Assembly: GCF_002224265.1 (NCBI RefSeq)
Contig: NZ_CP012882.1
Location: 620,001 to 684,000 of the forward strand
Direction of reading: 5' to 3'
Origin: Vibrio vulnificus NBRC 15645 = ATCC 27562
GTDB lineage: Bacteria > Pseudomonadota > Gammaproteobacteria > Enterobacterales > Vibrionaceae
DNA: 64,000 nucleotides
Made by a program: the position numbers and the translations under genes. A model generated the notes under the pieces. The model ran no database searches. It was not told where the DNA came from and saw only the letters and a list, made by a program, of their open reading frames with translations. This document shows, piece by piece, positions 1-8,032 of the stretch (position 1 is its first letter; each line of letters starts with the position of its first letter).

Positions 1-2
1 CC

Positions 3-281
3 GCGATTCGTTTGCATTATTTGGTGCAATCGTTAATGACCATGATGCTCGGCGGTGTTCTGGGCTTGAGCGTGACGTACGCGCTGGTTTCGGCCATCAG
101 CGCCATCAATCTCGATGGCAACGTCTTTTATGAAGATCTTGGCAAGCCTGTGCCAGAGCTGTCATGGATGGTGGTGACGATTGTGATCACCACCTTGGTG
201 ATCATCGGTGTGGCCTCGGCTTGGTTGCCAGCCAACCGAGCGGCCAAAGTGAGCCCATTGGAGGCGTTACAAAGTGAATAA
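3..281 (+). CDS. ABC transporter permease, C-terminal part (MacB/FtsX type), cut by window start
   Basis: The reading frame is open to the left edge, so this is only the last ~92 residues. They contain two hydrophobic segments and the ending 'ANRAAKVSPLEALQSE', which is typical of MacB/LolC-type FtsX-domain permeases. The stop codon lies about 22 bases before the start of the ATP-binding gene, so the two form one transporter operon. Family members move lipoproteins, macrolides or peptides with periplasmic partners; the substrate cannot be told here. The first in-frame TTG at 12 is internal, not a start. Confidence 0.85.
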   Translation, partial: AIRLHYLVQSLMTMMLGGVLGLSVTYALVSAISAINLDGNVFYEDLGKPVPELSWMVVTIVITTLVIIGVASAWLPANRAAKVSPLEALQSE

Positions 282-303
282 TAAGCAAGATTGTGGAGAG
301 AAA

Positions 304-996
304 ATGTCGAACACGCCGCTGGTTGAACTAACCAACATCTGCAAATTTTACGCCAGTGGCGAGGCGGAAGTGCGTGCGCTAGACGGCGTTGACCTCACCA
401 TTCACCAAGGCGAGTTTTTGTCCATTTTGGGGCCGTCGGGCTCTGGCAAATCAACGCTAATGAACATGCTCGGCTGCCTCGACAAACCCACCGAGGGCGA
501 ATATCAACTCGGTGGCCAGAACGTTGCGAGTTTAAGTGCCAACGAGCTGGCAAGTATTCGCAATCAGAAGATCGGTTTTGTCTTTCAAAGCTTCAACCTG
601 CTGGAATACGCCACTGCGCTAGATAACGTGGCCTTGCCGCTGGTGTACTCTGGCATCAAAGCCAAAGAGCGCCGCCAGCGCGCGGCCAAATTGTTAGAGC
701 AGGTGGGGCTGGGGGATAGGCTAGACCACAAACCAAACCAGCTTTCCGGCGGCCAAAAACAGAGGGTGGCGATTGCCAGAGCCTTGGTGAACGATCCGCA
801 AATCATTCTTGCCGATGAACCGACCGGCGCGCTGGATTCGAAATCGGGCGCGGAGATTGAAGCGCTGTTTAATCAACTCCACGCCGAAGGCAGAACGCTC
901 ATCATTGTGACGCACGACAACGCTTTAGCCGAGCGCACCAAACGTATCATCACCATTAAAGATGGCAAGGTAATCTCAGACAGAGCGCCGAGCTAG
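304..996 (+). CDS. ABC transporter ATP-binding protein (MacB/LolD type)
   Basis: A 230-residue ATPase of the MacB/LolD family that would energise the permease encoded just upstream. Walker A is GPSGSGKST (residues 43-51). The signature LSGGQKQR, Walker B IILADEPT and the switch histidine in 'IIVTHD' are all present, so it should be active. The ATG at 304 is preferred because GGAGAG lies just upstream; a GTG at 274 would overlap the permease gene and has no ribosome site. A hairpin terminator follows. Confidence 0.9.
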   Translation: MSNTPLVELTNICKFYASGEAEVRALDGVDLTIHQGEFLSILGPSGSGKSTLMNMLGCLDKPTEGEYQLGGQNVASLSANELASIRNQKIGFVFQSFNLLEYATALDNVALPLVYSGIKAKERRQRAAKLLEQVGLGDRLDHKPNQLSGGQKQRVAIARALVNDPQIILADEPTGALDSKSGAEIEALFNQLHAEGRTLIIVTHDNALAERTKRIITIKDGKVISDRAPS

Positions 997-1027
997 CACC
1001 GGGATCTCGGAAAGGAAAGCTTGAATC

Positions 1028-1051
1028 GCCGCGCGTTATGCGCGGCTTTTT
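1028..1051 (+). terminator. Rho-independent terminator after the ABC operon
   Basis: GCCGCGC and GCGCGGC form a 7-bp GC-rich stem with a short loop, followed by TTTTT. It lies between convergent genes, and the exonuclease stop codon falls inside the loop, so the hairpin is shared by both 3' ends. Confidence 0.75.
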
Positions 1052-1650
1052 GCCAGTAGCTGAGCCACTTTGCCTTTGGTGGTTTTACTCACGGTTTGCA
1101 TAAATTGAAAGCTTGGGTTGGCGATACCTGAGTGCTGTAACTCTTCCACCATCAGTAGCCACAATTTGGCCGTCATTTGAGCATCGGCTAACGCTCGGTG
1201 AAATACGCCGTCGTTGTCGATGTTTTTATAACGAACCAACTCACCAAGCTTGTGTGATGGCGCGTCTTGGATAAGCCGCCTTGCCACTAATAAAGAACAC
1301 GCGAACTCGCCAGAATAGCCACAGTGGATTCGTTCAAGCTCTGCATCCAGAAAGCGTTTATCGAATGAGGCGTTGTGCGCAATCAGGTTTTCACCCGCGA
1401 TAAACTCACTAAATGATGCCATTACCTCATCGCAACTGGGCGCGCTGCGCAGCATGTTATTGGTAATGCCGGTGTAGCTTTCAATAAAGGAACTGACCCG
1501 AAAGCCAGGGTTCATCAACTGCTGGAACGTCTCCACCACCTCGCCATTCACCAGTTTTACCGCACCAATTTCTATCGCGCGATCCCCCAAGTTCGGTGAG
1601 AGACCAGTGGTTTCAAAGTCGAGTACGACAACGGAATTGGCTTGAGGCAT
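1036..1650 (-). CDS. 3'-5' exonuclease, DnaQ-like (DEDDh family)
   Basis: A 204-residue protein of the DNA polymerase III epsilon/RNase T superfamily. Exo I is DFETTGL (D11, E13), Exo II is '[12 protein letters not shown]', and Exo III is 'HRALADAQ' with the DEDDh histidine. The four acidic residues needed for two-metal catalysis are present. It stands alone rather than fused to a polymerase, so a repair or trimming role is likely; the exact substrate is unknown. The ATG at 1650 is chosen because GGAA lies at the right distance; a TTG four codons upstream is less likely. Confidence 0.85.
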   Translation of the reverse strand: MPQANSVVVLDFETTGLSPNLGDRAIEIGAVKLVNGEVVETFQQLMNPGFRVSSFIESYTGITNNMLRSAPSCDEVMASFSEFIAGENLIAHNASFDKRFLDAELERIHCGYSGEFACSLLVARRLIQDAPSHKLGELVRYKNIDNDGVFHRALADAQMTAKLWLLMVEELQHSGIANPSFQFMQTVSKTTKGKVAQLLAKSRA

Positions 1651-2015
1651 AAGGATTTCCAACTAAACAATAACGCGCAGAGTATCTGCGAAAGTGGTGA
1701 AAAAGGGAAGGAGGGGGGCGAAGTGAGGGGATTGGTAAGTTGGGATTGGCCCATTATTGGCTAGACTTTTTACTTAGTCACAACCTGTCTGTGAGCTTTT
1801 CCTCACCAACAATTATCCATTTTGTATTGAATTCGTGGTGAAGCCTGTGTTGTATATCGGGGTAAATTCCAACATGATGCGTGACATAACTGATTACTAA
1901 CAAATAGACGTGCTATGGTTCAATCTAGCGTTAGTATGGATATTTCTATATAATCGGACGAATTTTTTTTGCTGCCTCTAATGCAGCATTTTAGTTTCAC
2001 CTAGGTTTAAAATAA
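1651..2015. other. Intergenic region at the left edge of the AT-rich defence island
   Basis: No gene is seen. The left part (to about 1770) has ordinary composition and holds a small palindrome at 1676-1690 (CGCAGA, 3-base loop, TCTGCG). From about 1780 the sequence becomes AT-rich and stays so to the end of the island. TATAAT occurs at 1949-1954, with no good -35 box. A hairpin GCTGC/GCAGC lies at 1971-1987, just before the methyltransferase start. Confidence 0.6.
1949..1954 (+). promoter_or_regulatory. Possible -10 box for the methyltransferase/DUF262/HEPN operon
   Basis: A perfect TATAAT lies 62 bases upstream of the methyltransferase ATG. No recognisable TTGACA-like box sits 16-18 bases upstream, so the promoter may be weak or activator-dependent. 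The GCTGC/GCAGC hairpin downstream would fall in the leader. Confidence 0.35.
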
Positions 2016-3263
2016 ATGATTGCAAACGCGAAAAGAACCTCATCAGAAAAGGTAAATGTCCACAATTGGTATCCATACTATGCGGGTTACTCCGAAAGTT
2101 TTGTTCGCTCTGTAATCAATAATGAAATAACTAATCTAGATCAGGATTCAATTATATTGGACCCATGGATCGGAAGTGGGACTACAGGCATAGTTTGTCA
2201 AAAACTTGGTTTTACCTGTATCGGCGTTGATATCAACAAAGCTATGGCTGTTTTTTCATCAGCTAAGGCATCCTCATTAGTTAATCAAAAACCGGTACTC
2301 GATGAATGTTTGAGTCGCATAATTGATCGTGCAAGGAAATCCCGAAAAAAGGTTGAAGCCTCGCATCTTGGCGAAATAATGAGCGAAGAGTTGGGGGAGA
2401 AAGTTATTAAGTTACTTCTTTCAATCAAAGAAGAATTTAGACTTTATGACACTCCGACAGGGAAACTTAACCCGATAGAATCATTTTTTAAAGCGGTTCT
2501 TTTAGTCACTAATCGTCAAGTTATGGGATACAAGAAAGGCTCAAATCCTACTTGGTTTAATAAAACAGAACCTAATCAACGCATCTCATTTAAAGCTCTT
2601 ACCCTATGTTTTCAAAAAAATTATGAGAATATGTTCAAGGATTTGGACATCGTATACAGTGGCACTGAATCTTGCGAATTTAGTATTTTTGAAGCTAGTA
2701 GTACATCTCTTCCGGTACCTGACGCTTATGTGGACTTAATCATAACTTCCCCTCCATACTTAACTCGAATTGACTATGCTGTGTCAACTCAAGTAGAACT
2801 GCTATTGTTATCAGGAAAGGATGGCTATAGAGGTATTCGTGAAAACACGATAGGCACTACGGCAATATACTCTCAAGAAAAGTTTGGTAGAAAAGAATGG
2901 GGAAAACTATGCAATAGTGTTATTGATAGTATCAATAATCATGAGTCATATGCTTCGCAAAATTACTATATCAAGAATAAAATACAATATTTTGATAGTG
3001 CTTATCGGTCTTTGATGGAACTCTATAGAGTGATGAAAAGTAATGCATCTGCTTATTTGGTGATTCAAAACTCTTATTATAAAGAGGTTCCTATAGATTT
3101 GCCTGGAATATATATGGAAATGGCTGAAAATATAGGCTTTTCTAATACTGAGTCCATGAGAAAAGATGATTTAAGAATTACAATGGCATCTATAAACTCG
3201 AAGTCCAAAAAATATACGGATAATAAAGTTTATTATGAAGAAATAATAAGGGTAATAAAATGA
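2016..3263 (+). CDS. DNA (N4-cytosine or N6-adenine) methyltransferase, first gene of island
   Basis: A 415-residue SAM-dependent DNA amino-methyltransferase. The SAM-binding motif is DPWIGSGTT (residues 49-57), followed by 'CIGVDIN'. The catalytic motif TSPPY is at residues 244-248. SPPY is commonest in N4-cytosine enzymes. Motif I comes before the catalytic motif, with about 190 residues between them that could hold target recognition. The opening 'HNWYPYYAGYS' recurs in this subfamily. The gene overlaps the DUF262 gene by an ATGA and is AT-rich compared with its flanks, which suggests transfer. The likely role is self-marking for the two genes downstream, or a toxin-linked modification. 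Confidence 0.85.
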   Translation: MIANAKRTSSEKVNVHNWYPYYAGYSESFVRSVINNEITNLDQDSIILDPWIGSGTTGIVCQKLGFTCIGVDINKAMAVFSSAKASSLVNQKPVLDECLSRIIDRARKSRKKVEASHLGEIMSEELGEKVIKLLLSIKEEFRLYDTPTGKLNPIESFFKAVLLVTNRQVMGYKKGSNPTWFNKTEPNQRISFKALTLCFQKNYENMFKDLDIVYSGTESCEFSIFEASSTSLPVPDAYVDLIITSPPYLTRIDYAVSTQVELLLLSGKDGYRGIRENTIGTTAIYSQEKFGRKEWGKLCNSVIDSINNHESYASQNYYIKNKIQYFDSAYRSLMELYRVMKSNASAYLVIQNSYYKEVPIDLPGIYMEMAENIGFSNTESMRKDDLRITMASINSKSKKYTDNKVYYEEIIRVIK

Positions 3264-4384
3264 GTGAAACGTCAAACATCGCTAGTTTATTGGAAGATAT
3301 AAGAACGAATAGAGAAGAAATAGCAACGGATTCGTATACGACTTCTTGGCGAGAAATAATTAACCTCTATAAGGAAGGTGATATAAAAATATCACCTGAA
3401 TATCAGAGGTTATTTCGTTGGGATATGGAGCGACAAACTCAATTTATAGAATCTTTACTCCTCAACATACCGGTCCCAACTCTTTTCTTCTACATTGATG
3501 AAGAGGGTAGGCAGGAAGTTATTGATGGACTTCAACGTATAAGTACAATTATTAGGTTCTTCGCTCGAGATATCTTCACAAAAGATGAAATAGAATCAGG
3601 TATTGCTTGTGGCAGTATAAATGAACTTAAAAACCCGACGGTTTTAGGTAGTGCGCCGATTATTCCAAGTTTAGAAGGATGGAGCGCAGCTGATCTCCCA
3701 GATAAAGTTACTCGTACAATTAAGAATGCTCGAGTAAATATTGTTATTCTTGAGCAAGAAACTAAGACTCAAACCAAATATAATGTTTTCAAAAGATTAA
3801 ATCGCTCCGGTGCTAAGTTGAGTGATCAAGAGATTCGAAACTGCACCGCGCGACTTGTAGGGAATGGTTTCGCTGATAAACTAAGAACTTTAGCCGCTAA
3901 TGATGATGTTATTGGTGCTTTAGGCTTGAGCAAGGATAAACAAAAGACCCAAGCTGGTGAAGAAGCCTTGCTTCGGACTCTTGCTAGCCTTCTACACGCC
4001 GACAACTTCGACCATTATGTTGACGAATTTTTAGATGAGTTTATGTACATTGGATCTGAAACAAATGCTATCAATGCAGAAATTGAAATGAAAATCAAGC
4101 GTACGTTCGCTCTAATTAACGCTGCTTGCCCCAATGGAAAAGCATTTAGATTCAGAAAAACCGATAATACGCCAAGTGGACAATTTAGTACAAATCTATT
4201 AGATATAGTAGCTACTGGCGTGTATAAGAATATCGACAAGTTATCTTCTTCTGATGTCGCAGATAAACTAGATGCTCTTTGGGAAACTCAGCGAGATCAA
4301 ATTACCCAGTGTACTGGTTCGGGCTCTAATACTAAAGCAAAATTGAAACGTCGCTTAGAAATTGGCGAGGAGGCATTCAAGTAA
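3260..4384 (+). CDS. DUF262 (GmrSD N-terminal/ParB-like) protein
   Basis: A 374-residue protein with the DUF262 signature: YQR (48-50), IPVP (70-73) and DGLQR (89-93, a variant of DGQQR), then 'FKRLNRSGAKLSDQEIRN', matching the F-x-x-x-N-x-x-G-x-x-L-x-x-x-E-x-R-N pattern. In GmrS, SspE and BrxU this fold takes part in nucleotide-dependent sensing or nicking of modified DNA. There is no C-terminal DUF1524 HNH motif, so this is not a full GmrSD; a nuclease partner would have to be another gene. It overlaps its neighbours on both sides (ATGA and TAATG), suggesting coupled translation. Its activity is unknown. Confidence 0.8.
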   Translation: MSETSNIASLLEDIRTNREEIATDSYTTSWREIINLYKEGDIKISPEYQRLFRWDMERQTQFIESLLLNIPVPTLFFYIDEEGRQEVIDGLQRISTIIRFFARDIFTKDEIESGIACGSINELKNPTVLGSAPIIPSLEGWSAADLPDKVTRTIKNARVNIVILEQETKTQTKYNVFKRLNRSGAKLSDQEIRNCTARLVGNGFADKLRTLAANDDVIGALGLSKDKQKTQAGEEALLRTLASLLHADNFDHYVDEFLDEFMYIGSETNAINAEIEMKIKRTFALINAACPNGKAFRFRKTDNTPSGQFSTNLLDIVATGVYKNIDKLSSSDVADKLDALWETQRDQITQCTGSGSNTKAKLKRRLEIGEEAFK

Positions 4385-5205
4385 TGTCATTGCTAAATAT
4401 TGAAGCTATTCTTCTTGAATTAGAGGATGCTCGAAGTGATTCACTGAAAGTATTGACTGCTATTGAGTCTATCCATACAGCATTACAAAAGCTTACGAAT
4501 GAACAAAATCTTGCAGATGAATATAGGAAGATATCTATCCCAATGATTTATTCTTCATGGGAAAGTCAATTTACATCTTCAATCGCGCTATGTTTCCGAT
4601 CTTTAAAAGACATTGATAAATCTGCTTGTGAGCATACTCCTAACATTCGTGCCGTTTGGCTACAACAAGCTAGTTTTTTTGTTAGCTATATAGATATGAT
4701 AAAGAACATATACGATATAGACTCTCATAAGACCTTGTCTGAAAAAATGAGCAATATGAAGAAGAAAGTAAAAAAAGGACATTATAAATTAACAACAGAT
4801 GTTCTGAATAACATAGATACTTTCAACTCAACTCGCCTTGACACAGATGTAAATGTTGACGACTTAGTTATGACTTTTTCAAATGTAAATAAAGTAGTAA
4901 CTGAGATGAATATGGACGTTCTAGGAATAGATCATTCAAACCTTGACCTTAGTAGGCTCGATGCTCTTGTCGGTTTACGCAATGCTTTTGGACACGGTCA
5001 ATTTACATCTCGAGTTGGTTCTAGACAATTCAATGACTGGCTTACCTACACTCGCTCCCTTATTGAAGAGCTTTTTCAAGAGATTAAATCTTGGCTAGAA
5101 GAGCTTAATGTAAGCCTTTGCGAGGCTAAAAAAGAAAGTTGGAGAGTAAAAGGATATAGCGGTGTTCACGAGTTCTCTACTTACGAACATAAAATGGCTC
5201 CCTAG
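4384..5205 (+). CDS. HEPN-domain protein (RiboL-PSP/MAE_28990-like), probable RNase effector
   Basis: A 273-residue, mainly helical protein. The motif RNAFGH at residues 199-204 fits the HEPN catalytic pattern R-x(4)-H, set in 'LVGLRNAFGHGQF' as in the RiboL-PSP and MAE_28990/MAE_18760 HEPN groups often found beside DUF262 proteins. HEPN proteins of this kind are usually metal-independent RNases used as toxins or abortive-infection effectors. The start overlaps the DUF262 stop by one base, so expression is probably coupled. The family call rests on the motif and the gene neighbourhood; the rest of the protein is not recognised. Confidence 0.65.
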   Translation: MSLLNIEAILLELEDARSDSLKVLTAIESIHTALQKLTNEQNLADEYRKISIPMIYSSWESQFTSSIALCFRSLKDIDKSACEHTPNIRAVWLQQASFFVSYIDMIKNIYDIDSHKTLSEKMSNMKKKVKKGHYKLTTDVLNNIDTFNSTRLDTDVNVDDLVMTFSNVNKVVTEMNMDVLGIDHSNLDLSRLDALVGLRNAFGHGQFTSRVGSRQFNDWLTYTRSLIEELFQEIKSWLEELNVSLCEAKKESWRVKGYSGVHEFSTYEHKMAP

Positions 5206-5216
5206 TGAGCCATTTT
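5191..5216 (+). terminator. Perfect hairpin terminator containing the HEPN stop codon
   Basis: AAAATGGCTC (5191-5200) and GAGCCATTTT (5207-5216) form a perfect 10-bp stem with loop CCTAGT, which carries the TAG stop of the HEPN gene. The A and T flanks make it usable on both strands. It closes the three-gene island. Confidence 0.8.
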
Positions 5217-5525
5217 CCATACTTTATATTTCGTTCTTGCATCTTTCTCCTTAGAAAATGAAGTGCTAATGTTAGATTCCCAAAACGCAATTATGTCCAA
5301 AACAAGCCACCACACACAACCCCTAACCGTGATCAAGTAAATCAAAATCACAGACATGGTGATGGAAGTTTCCGCCTTCCAACTCTTTGTTTTTATGCTG
5401 TTTGTGTTTGTTCCCCAGATAAACTTGGGCGTCGACAAACCGCTTCACCAAATCGCCGTTGAGTTGCCTTTTTCCTCAGTCGATTCCCCCGCAGATGTTA
5501 TCTGCGAGGGAGACGCAAAGGAAAA
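5217..5525. other. Gap between island and acylase gene: gene remnant and hairpin
   Basis: After the island terminator there is about 100 bases of AT-rich sequence, then a minus-strand coding remnant (5323-5475). A palindrome CGCAGAT/ATCTGCG lies at 5490-5506, flanked by CCC/GGG. The palindrome is downstream of the acylase stop and may be its terminator, though it lacks a clear T tract. Confidence 0.5.
5323..5475 (-). pseudogene. Possible 3' remnant of a disrupted gene
   Basis: A minus-strand frame of 50 codons ends at TAG (5323-5325) and reads like coding sequence: 'KRFVDAQVYLGNKHKQ' then a His-rich end, 'FHHHVCDFDLLDHG'. It has no ATG and is preceded by an in-frame TGA, so it looks like the tail of a larger gene. 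It sits where AT-rich island sequence gives way to normal sequence, as expected if the island's arrival removed the rest. A 41-codon gene from the GTG at 5448 is the alternative. The family is not recognised. Confidence 0.35.
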
Positions 5526-6575
5526 CTAGCTGAATGGGTTGTCACAAATGACAAGGTGGTCAGTCACGTCGCCTGCGTTTATCGGGCAAGCTGATTTGGT
5601 TGATTTTTCTTTTTGCAGCAACAAGCGTCGACATGTCGTGAGTTCGGGAGAAAAGTGCAGCGACAGTGTGTTCATACTCACGGTGTTGGACAGGGAGTAA
5701 TTCTTCTTGTGGTGATCGGCAAGGTTCGTCCAAATCGTGTAGGAGGCTTTCTCCGCGTGATACGGGTTAAAGTGTACAGGTACTGAGCAAGCGGCCACCA
5801 TTGATTTCGCTTGATACACCGCTTCACGCCGTTTTTGGGCGGGTTGAGCAAAGGTAAAGTAATAACTGGCGCGCTCAAAGCGTTGTGTCGCGCTATTGCC
5901 TCCAGGTGCGGAGTACACTGGGTGCTCAACGGGAGCGTTCGGTCTTTGGCCCCAAATGTACTGCCAATAGGCCGTTAACAATCGTTGAGTCTCGTAGTCC
6001 GGCTGATTGGTGACTACGGTATCATGACGGCTCTCATACAGCTCAAAGCAACCGTTGCGCACTTCGATCACGCCTGAATTGCCTTCGGCATCGGAAAGAG
6101 CAAGGTGAAGATGCGATTGAGTCTCAGAGGTATCGGGTAAAAGTTCCGAGACAATCGTAATGTCTTGAGTCGCAAAATACTGAATAGCCTGCTGCACGTT
6201 AGCGAACTGGTCGAGTACAAACTGGACCCAGCGATTGGCGCTGAGGAAGTGACCTTTACCGTCAGTAGGTCCATAGCTGACATGGGAATCGTATAAACCA
6301 TTGACTGCCAGCCCCGCTTCATTTAATCCGTCGACGGCGGCATAGCCCTTTTTGTTACTACCCATGACAGTGGTTAAACTGGCGTATTTAGATGTCCACT
6401 GCAGTACCTGCTGTGGTGCAATGTGAAGTTCCGCCGCTGACTCGGCGCTCAGGCCACGGTTTACGGTACCCTTGGGAAACGCGTAGAAGTAAGTATTGAC
6501 GGGCCAATACCAGTCCATATTGCGTGCTGTCACTGGAAATTTATCGTTTAAGTTGTTGAATATACGTGTGCACAT
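5526..6575 (-). CDS. Choloylglycine hydrolase / penicillin V acylase family amidohydrolase
   Basis: An Ntn-hydrolase of 349 residues that cuts linear amides (bile salts, penicillin V, or acyl-homoserine lactones, depending on the member). The protein begins Met-Cys-Thr-Arg, and the Cys would become the N-terminal nucleophile after Met removal. 'ARNMDWYWP' and 'GLNEAGLAVNGLY' are typical family landmarks. The ATG at 6575 is preferred for that reason; an ATG two codons upstream (6581) has slightly better spacing from AAGGG. No signal peptide is visible, so a cytoplasmic place is likely. The gene diverges from a diguanylate cyclase gene 83 bases away. Confidence 0.85.
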   Translation of the reverse strand: MCTRIFNNLNDKFPVTARNMDWYWPVNTYFYAFPKGTVNRGLSAESAAELHIAPQQVLQWTSKYASLTTVMGSNKKGYAAVDGLNEAGLAVNGLYDSHVSYGPTDGKGHFLSANRWVQFVLDQFANVQQAIQYFATQDITIVSELLPDTSETQSHLHLALSDAEGNSGVIEVRNGCFELYESRHDTVVTNQPDYETQRLLTAYWQYIWGQRPNAPVEHPVYSAPGGNSATQRFERASYYFTFAQPAQKRREAVYQAKSMVAACSVPVHFNPYHAEKASYTIWTNLADHHKKNYSLSNTVSMNTLSLHFSPELTTCRRLLLQKEKSTKSACPINAGDVTDHLVICDNPFS

Positions 6576-6657
6576 ATACATTGATGCCCTTGTTATCAAT
6601 AAGTTGATCAGGTTATCATCTTTGATGTTTTTAGACATTGAATCCATGGATGGAAAT

Positions 6658-7659
6658 ATGAACATAAATGAGCTCGGCGGCAGCTTAGCGCTGCGCCTCA
6701 AAGTGCTCAAAGGCATGAGCCTCGGGATAGGAAGCTTAGCTTTCTTGATGGCAATTGGTAACTATGTTGTTAGTCAGAGCTATATCTTTGGCACGTTGGA
6801 AGGCTTGTACGCGCTTTACTCTTGGCACGTTTATCGTCAAATTGATCGGGGTAATGTATTCAACGGTCACAAGTACATTATGTCACTGTGTATTACGCTG
6901 CTCGTTATTATTGGTACTTTCCTTAAGCCAACGGTCTACGGTGTCTTTTTTTGGTCACTGGTTTTGCCTATCGTTTACTATTTGTTGCTGGGTTACAAAG
7001 TCGGTTTTGTTGCGAGTGTGTGTTTGTTTCTGATTCAGATCGTCAATATTACTTATCAGTTTTACCTAGAACAGTACTTTGATATGTTTACGATGATGAT
7101 CAATTTCTCCTTTTGTTATTTCAGTATTTCTGCAATCGCGCATGTGTATGAATTCAACCGCGAGTCAACGGAAAACAAGTTAAGTAAGTTGGCCACGCTT
7201 GATCCGCTGACTGGAACCAATAACCGCCTCGCTCTGAAACATCGTTACCAAGCGCTGAAAACTCAAGGTTTACCCTTCTTTTTATTGGTCTTAGATATCG
7301 ATCACTTTAAAGCGATCAATGATGAATACGGTCATGACGGAGGAGACAGTGTTCTTCAGTCTGTGGTGAAAACAATGGCCCATGTAGTGGGAGAGGAAAA
7401 TGTGTTCCGCCAGGGGGGAGAGGAGTTCTGTATTTTGTTGGCGGGTGTTTCTCAGCAGCATGCGCTTAAGAGTGCGGAGACTATACGTCAAGCCATTGGT
7501 TGTACGCCTGTTCATTATCGCGAGGGGGTGATCTCAGTGACGGTCAGTATTGGTTTGGCTGAAGCGCATGCGTCGAGCTGCGTCGATGAAATCAATCGCC
7601 AAGCGGATGCCAATCTTTATGATGCAAAATCCCAAGGGCGCAATAGAGTGGTTGCGTAA
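6658..7659 (+). CDS. Membrane diguanylate cyclase (GGDEF)
   Basis: A 333-residue protein with about six hydrophobic segments in the first ~170 residues and a C-terminal GGDEF domain. The active-site motif is GGEEF in 'FRQGGEEF', after 'LDPLTGTNNR' and 'LDIDHFKAINDEYGH', so it should make c-di-GMP. The inhibitory I-site RxxD five residues before GGEEF is replaced by VGEE, so product inhibition through that site is not expected. The sensory membrane part is not assigned. The ATG at 6658 is used because TGGA precedes it; an in-frame ATG at 6646 is possible. Confidence 0.85.
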   Translation: MNINELGGSLALRLKVLKGMSLGIGSLAFLMAIGNYVVSQSYIFGTLEGLYALYSWHVYRQIDRGNVFNGHKYIMSLCITLLVIIGTFLKPTVYGVFFWSLVLPIVYYLLLGYKVGFVASVCLFLIQIVNITYQFYLEQYFDMFTMMINFSFCYFSISAIAHVYEFNRESTENKLSKLATLDPLTGTNNRLALKHRYQALKTQGLPFFLLVLDIDHFKAINDEYGHDGGDSVLQSVVKTMAHVVGEENVFRQGGEEFCILLAGVSQQHALKSAETIRQAIGCTPVHYREGVISVTVSIGLAEAHASSCVDEINRQADANLYDAKSQGRNRVVA

Positions 7660-7808
7660 CGCCTTGTAAATTGGTCTGCTGTTCTTTGATTGGATAGCGC
7701 GCACATTGAGCTCGCTACGGACTATAAGTACAGATAAAACCTCATCTTTCATCTTTCATCTTGTTGGCGGCTGGTAGGCGCTGTTCCTACCTCCGCTCAT
7801 TCTTAAAC

Positions 7809-7825
7809 CATGAATTTCCTTCATG
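7809..7825. promoter_or_regulatory. MetR-type binding site upstream of mesX
   Basis: CATGAA and TTCATG are perfect arms around five bases, which exactly contains the MetR consensus TGAA-N5-TTCA (7811-7823). MetR activates metE and other methionine genes with homocysteine as co-factor. The site lies about 65 bases upstream of the start point implied by TATAAA at 7870-7875, a plausible place for a LysR-type activator. That MetR acts here is inference. Confidence 0.6.
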
Positions 7826-7869
7826 TTCAATGTGAAACAATACCAATATTCTTCAAGTCGCGAAGCAAG

Positions 7870-7875
7870 TATAAA
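7870..7875 (+). promoter_or_regulatory. Possible -10 box for mesXD
   Basis: TATAAA, with only a weak -35 (around 7847-7854), as expected for an activator-dependent promoter. It would place the transcript start near 7882 and give a leader of about 150 bases. Confidence 0.35.
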
Positions 7876-7894
7876 AACCGGACTGCTCTGGTGC

Positions 7895-7949
7895 TTGCCA
7901 AGGTGAGTGCGTTTTTGTGTCAAAGACGAAACGCAGCGCAAACTGGCGA
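7895..7949 (+). promoter_or_regulatory. Nested hairpin in the mesX leader, possible RNA regulatory element
   Basis: An outer stem TTGCCA/TGGCGA (7895-7900 with 7944-7949, one wobble) encloses a GCGTTT/AAACGC stem (7909-7914 with 7929-7934) that is itself capped by GTC-AAA-GAC. It does not match the B12, SAM or other riboswitches I can recall. It may be only a 5' structure. Confidence 0.3.
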
Positions 7950-8032
7950 TTGGGAAAACCAAAAAACACAACCACCCCATGCCCAGAGAGGAAAAGTCAG
8001 CGTTATCTAAGGAAATAGGAGACCCACTCAGC

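Larger units (their letters stand above)
7660..8032. other. Regulatory region of the mesX-mesD operon
   Basis: A 373-base gap with no convincing gene. It holds three tandem CATCTTT-like units (about 7743-7762), a MetR-type palindrome (7809-7825), a TATAAA -10-like box (7870-7875), a nested hairpin (7895-7949) and AGGAG (7017 bases into position 8017-8021) before mesX. Confidence 0.6.

Noticed and set aside
7743..7762. Three CATCTTT-like units as MetJ boxes
   Set aside because: MetJ boxes are based on AGACGTCT; these units do not match.
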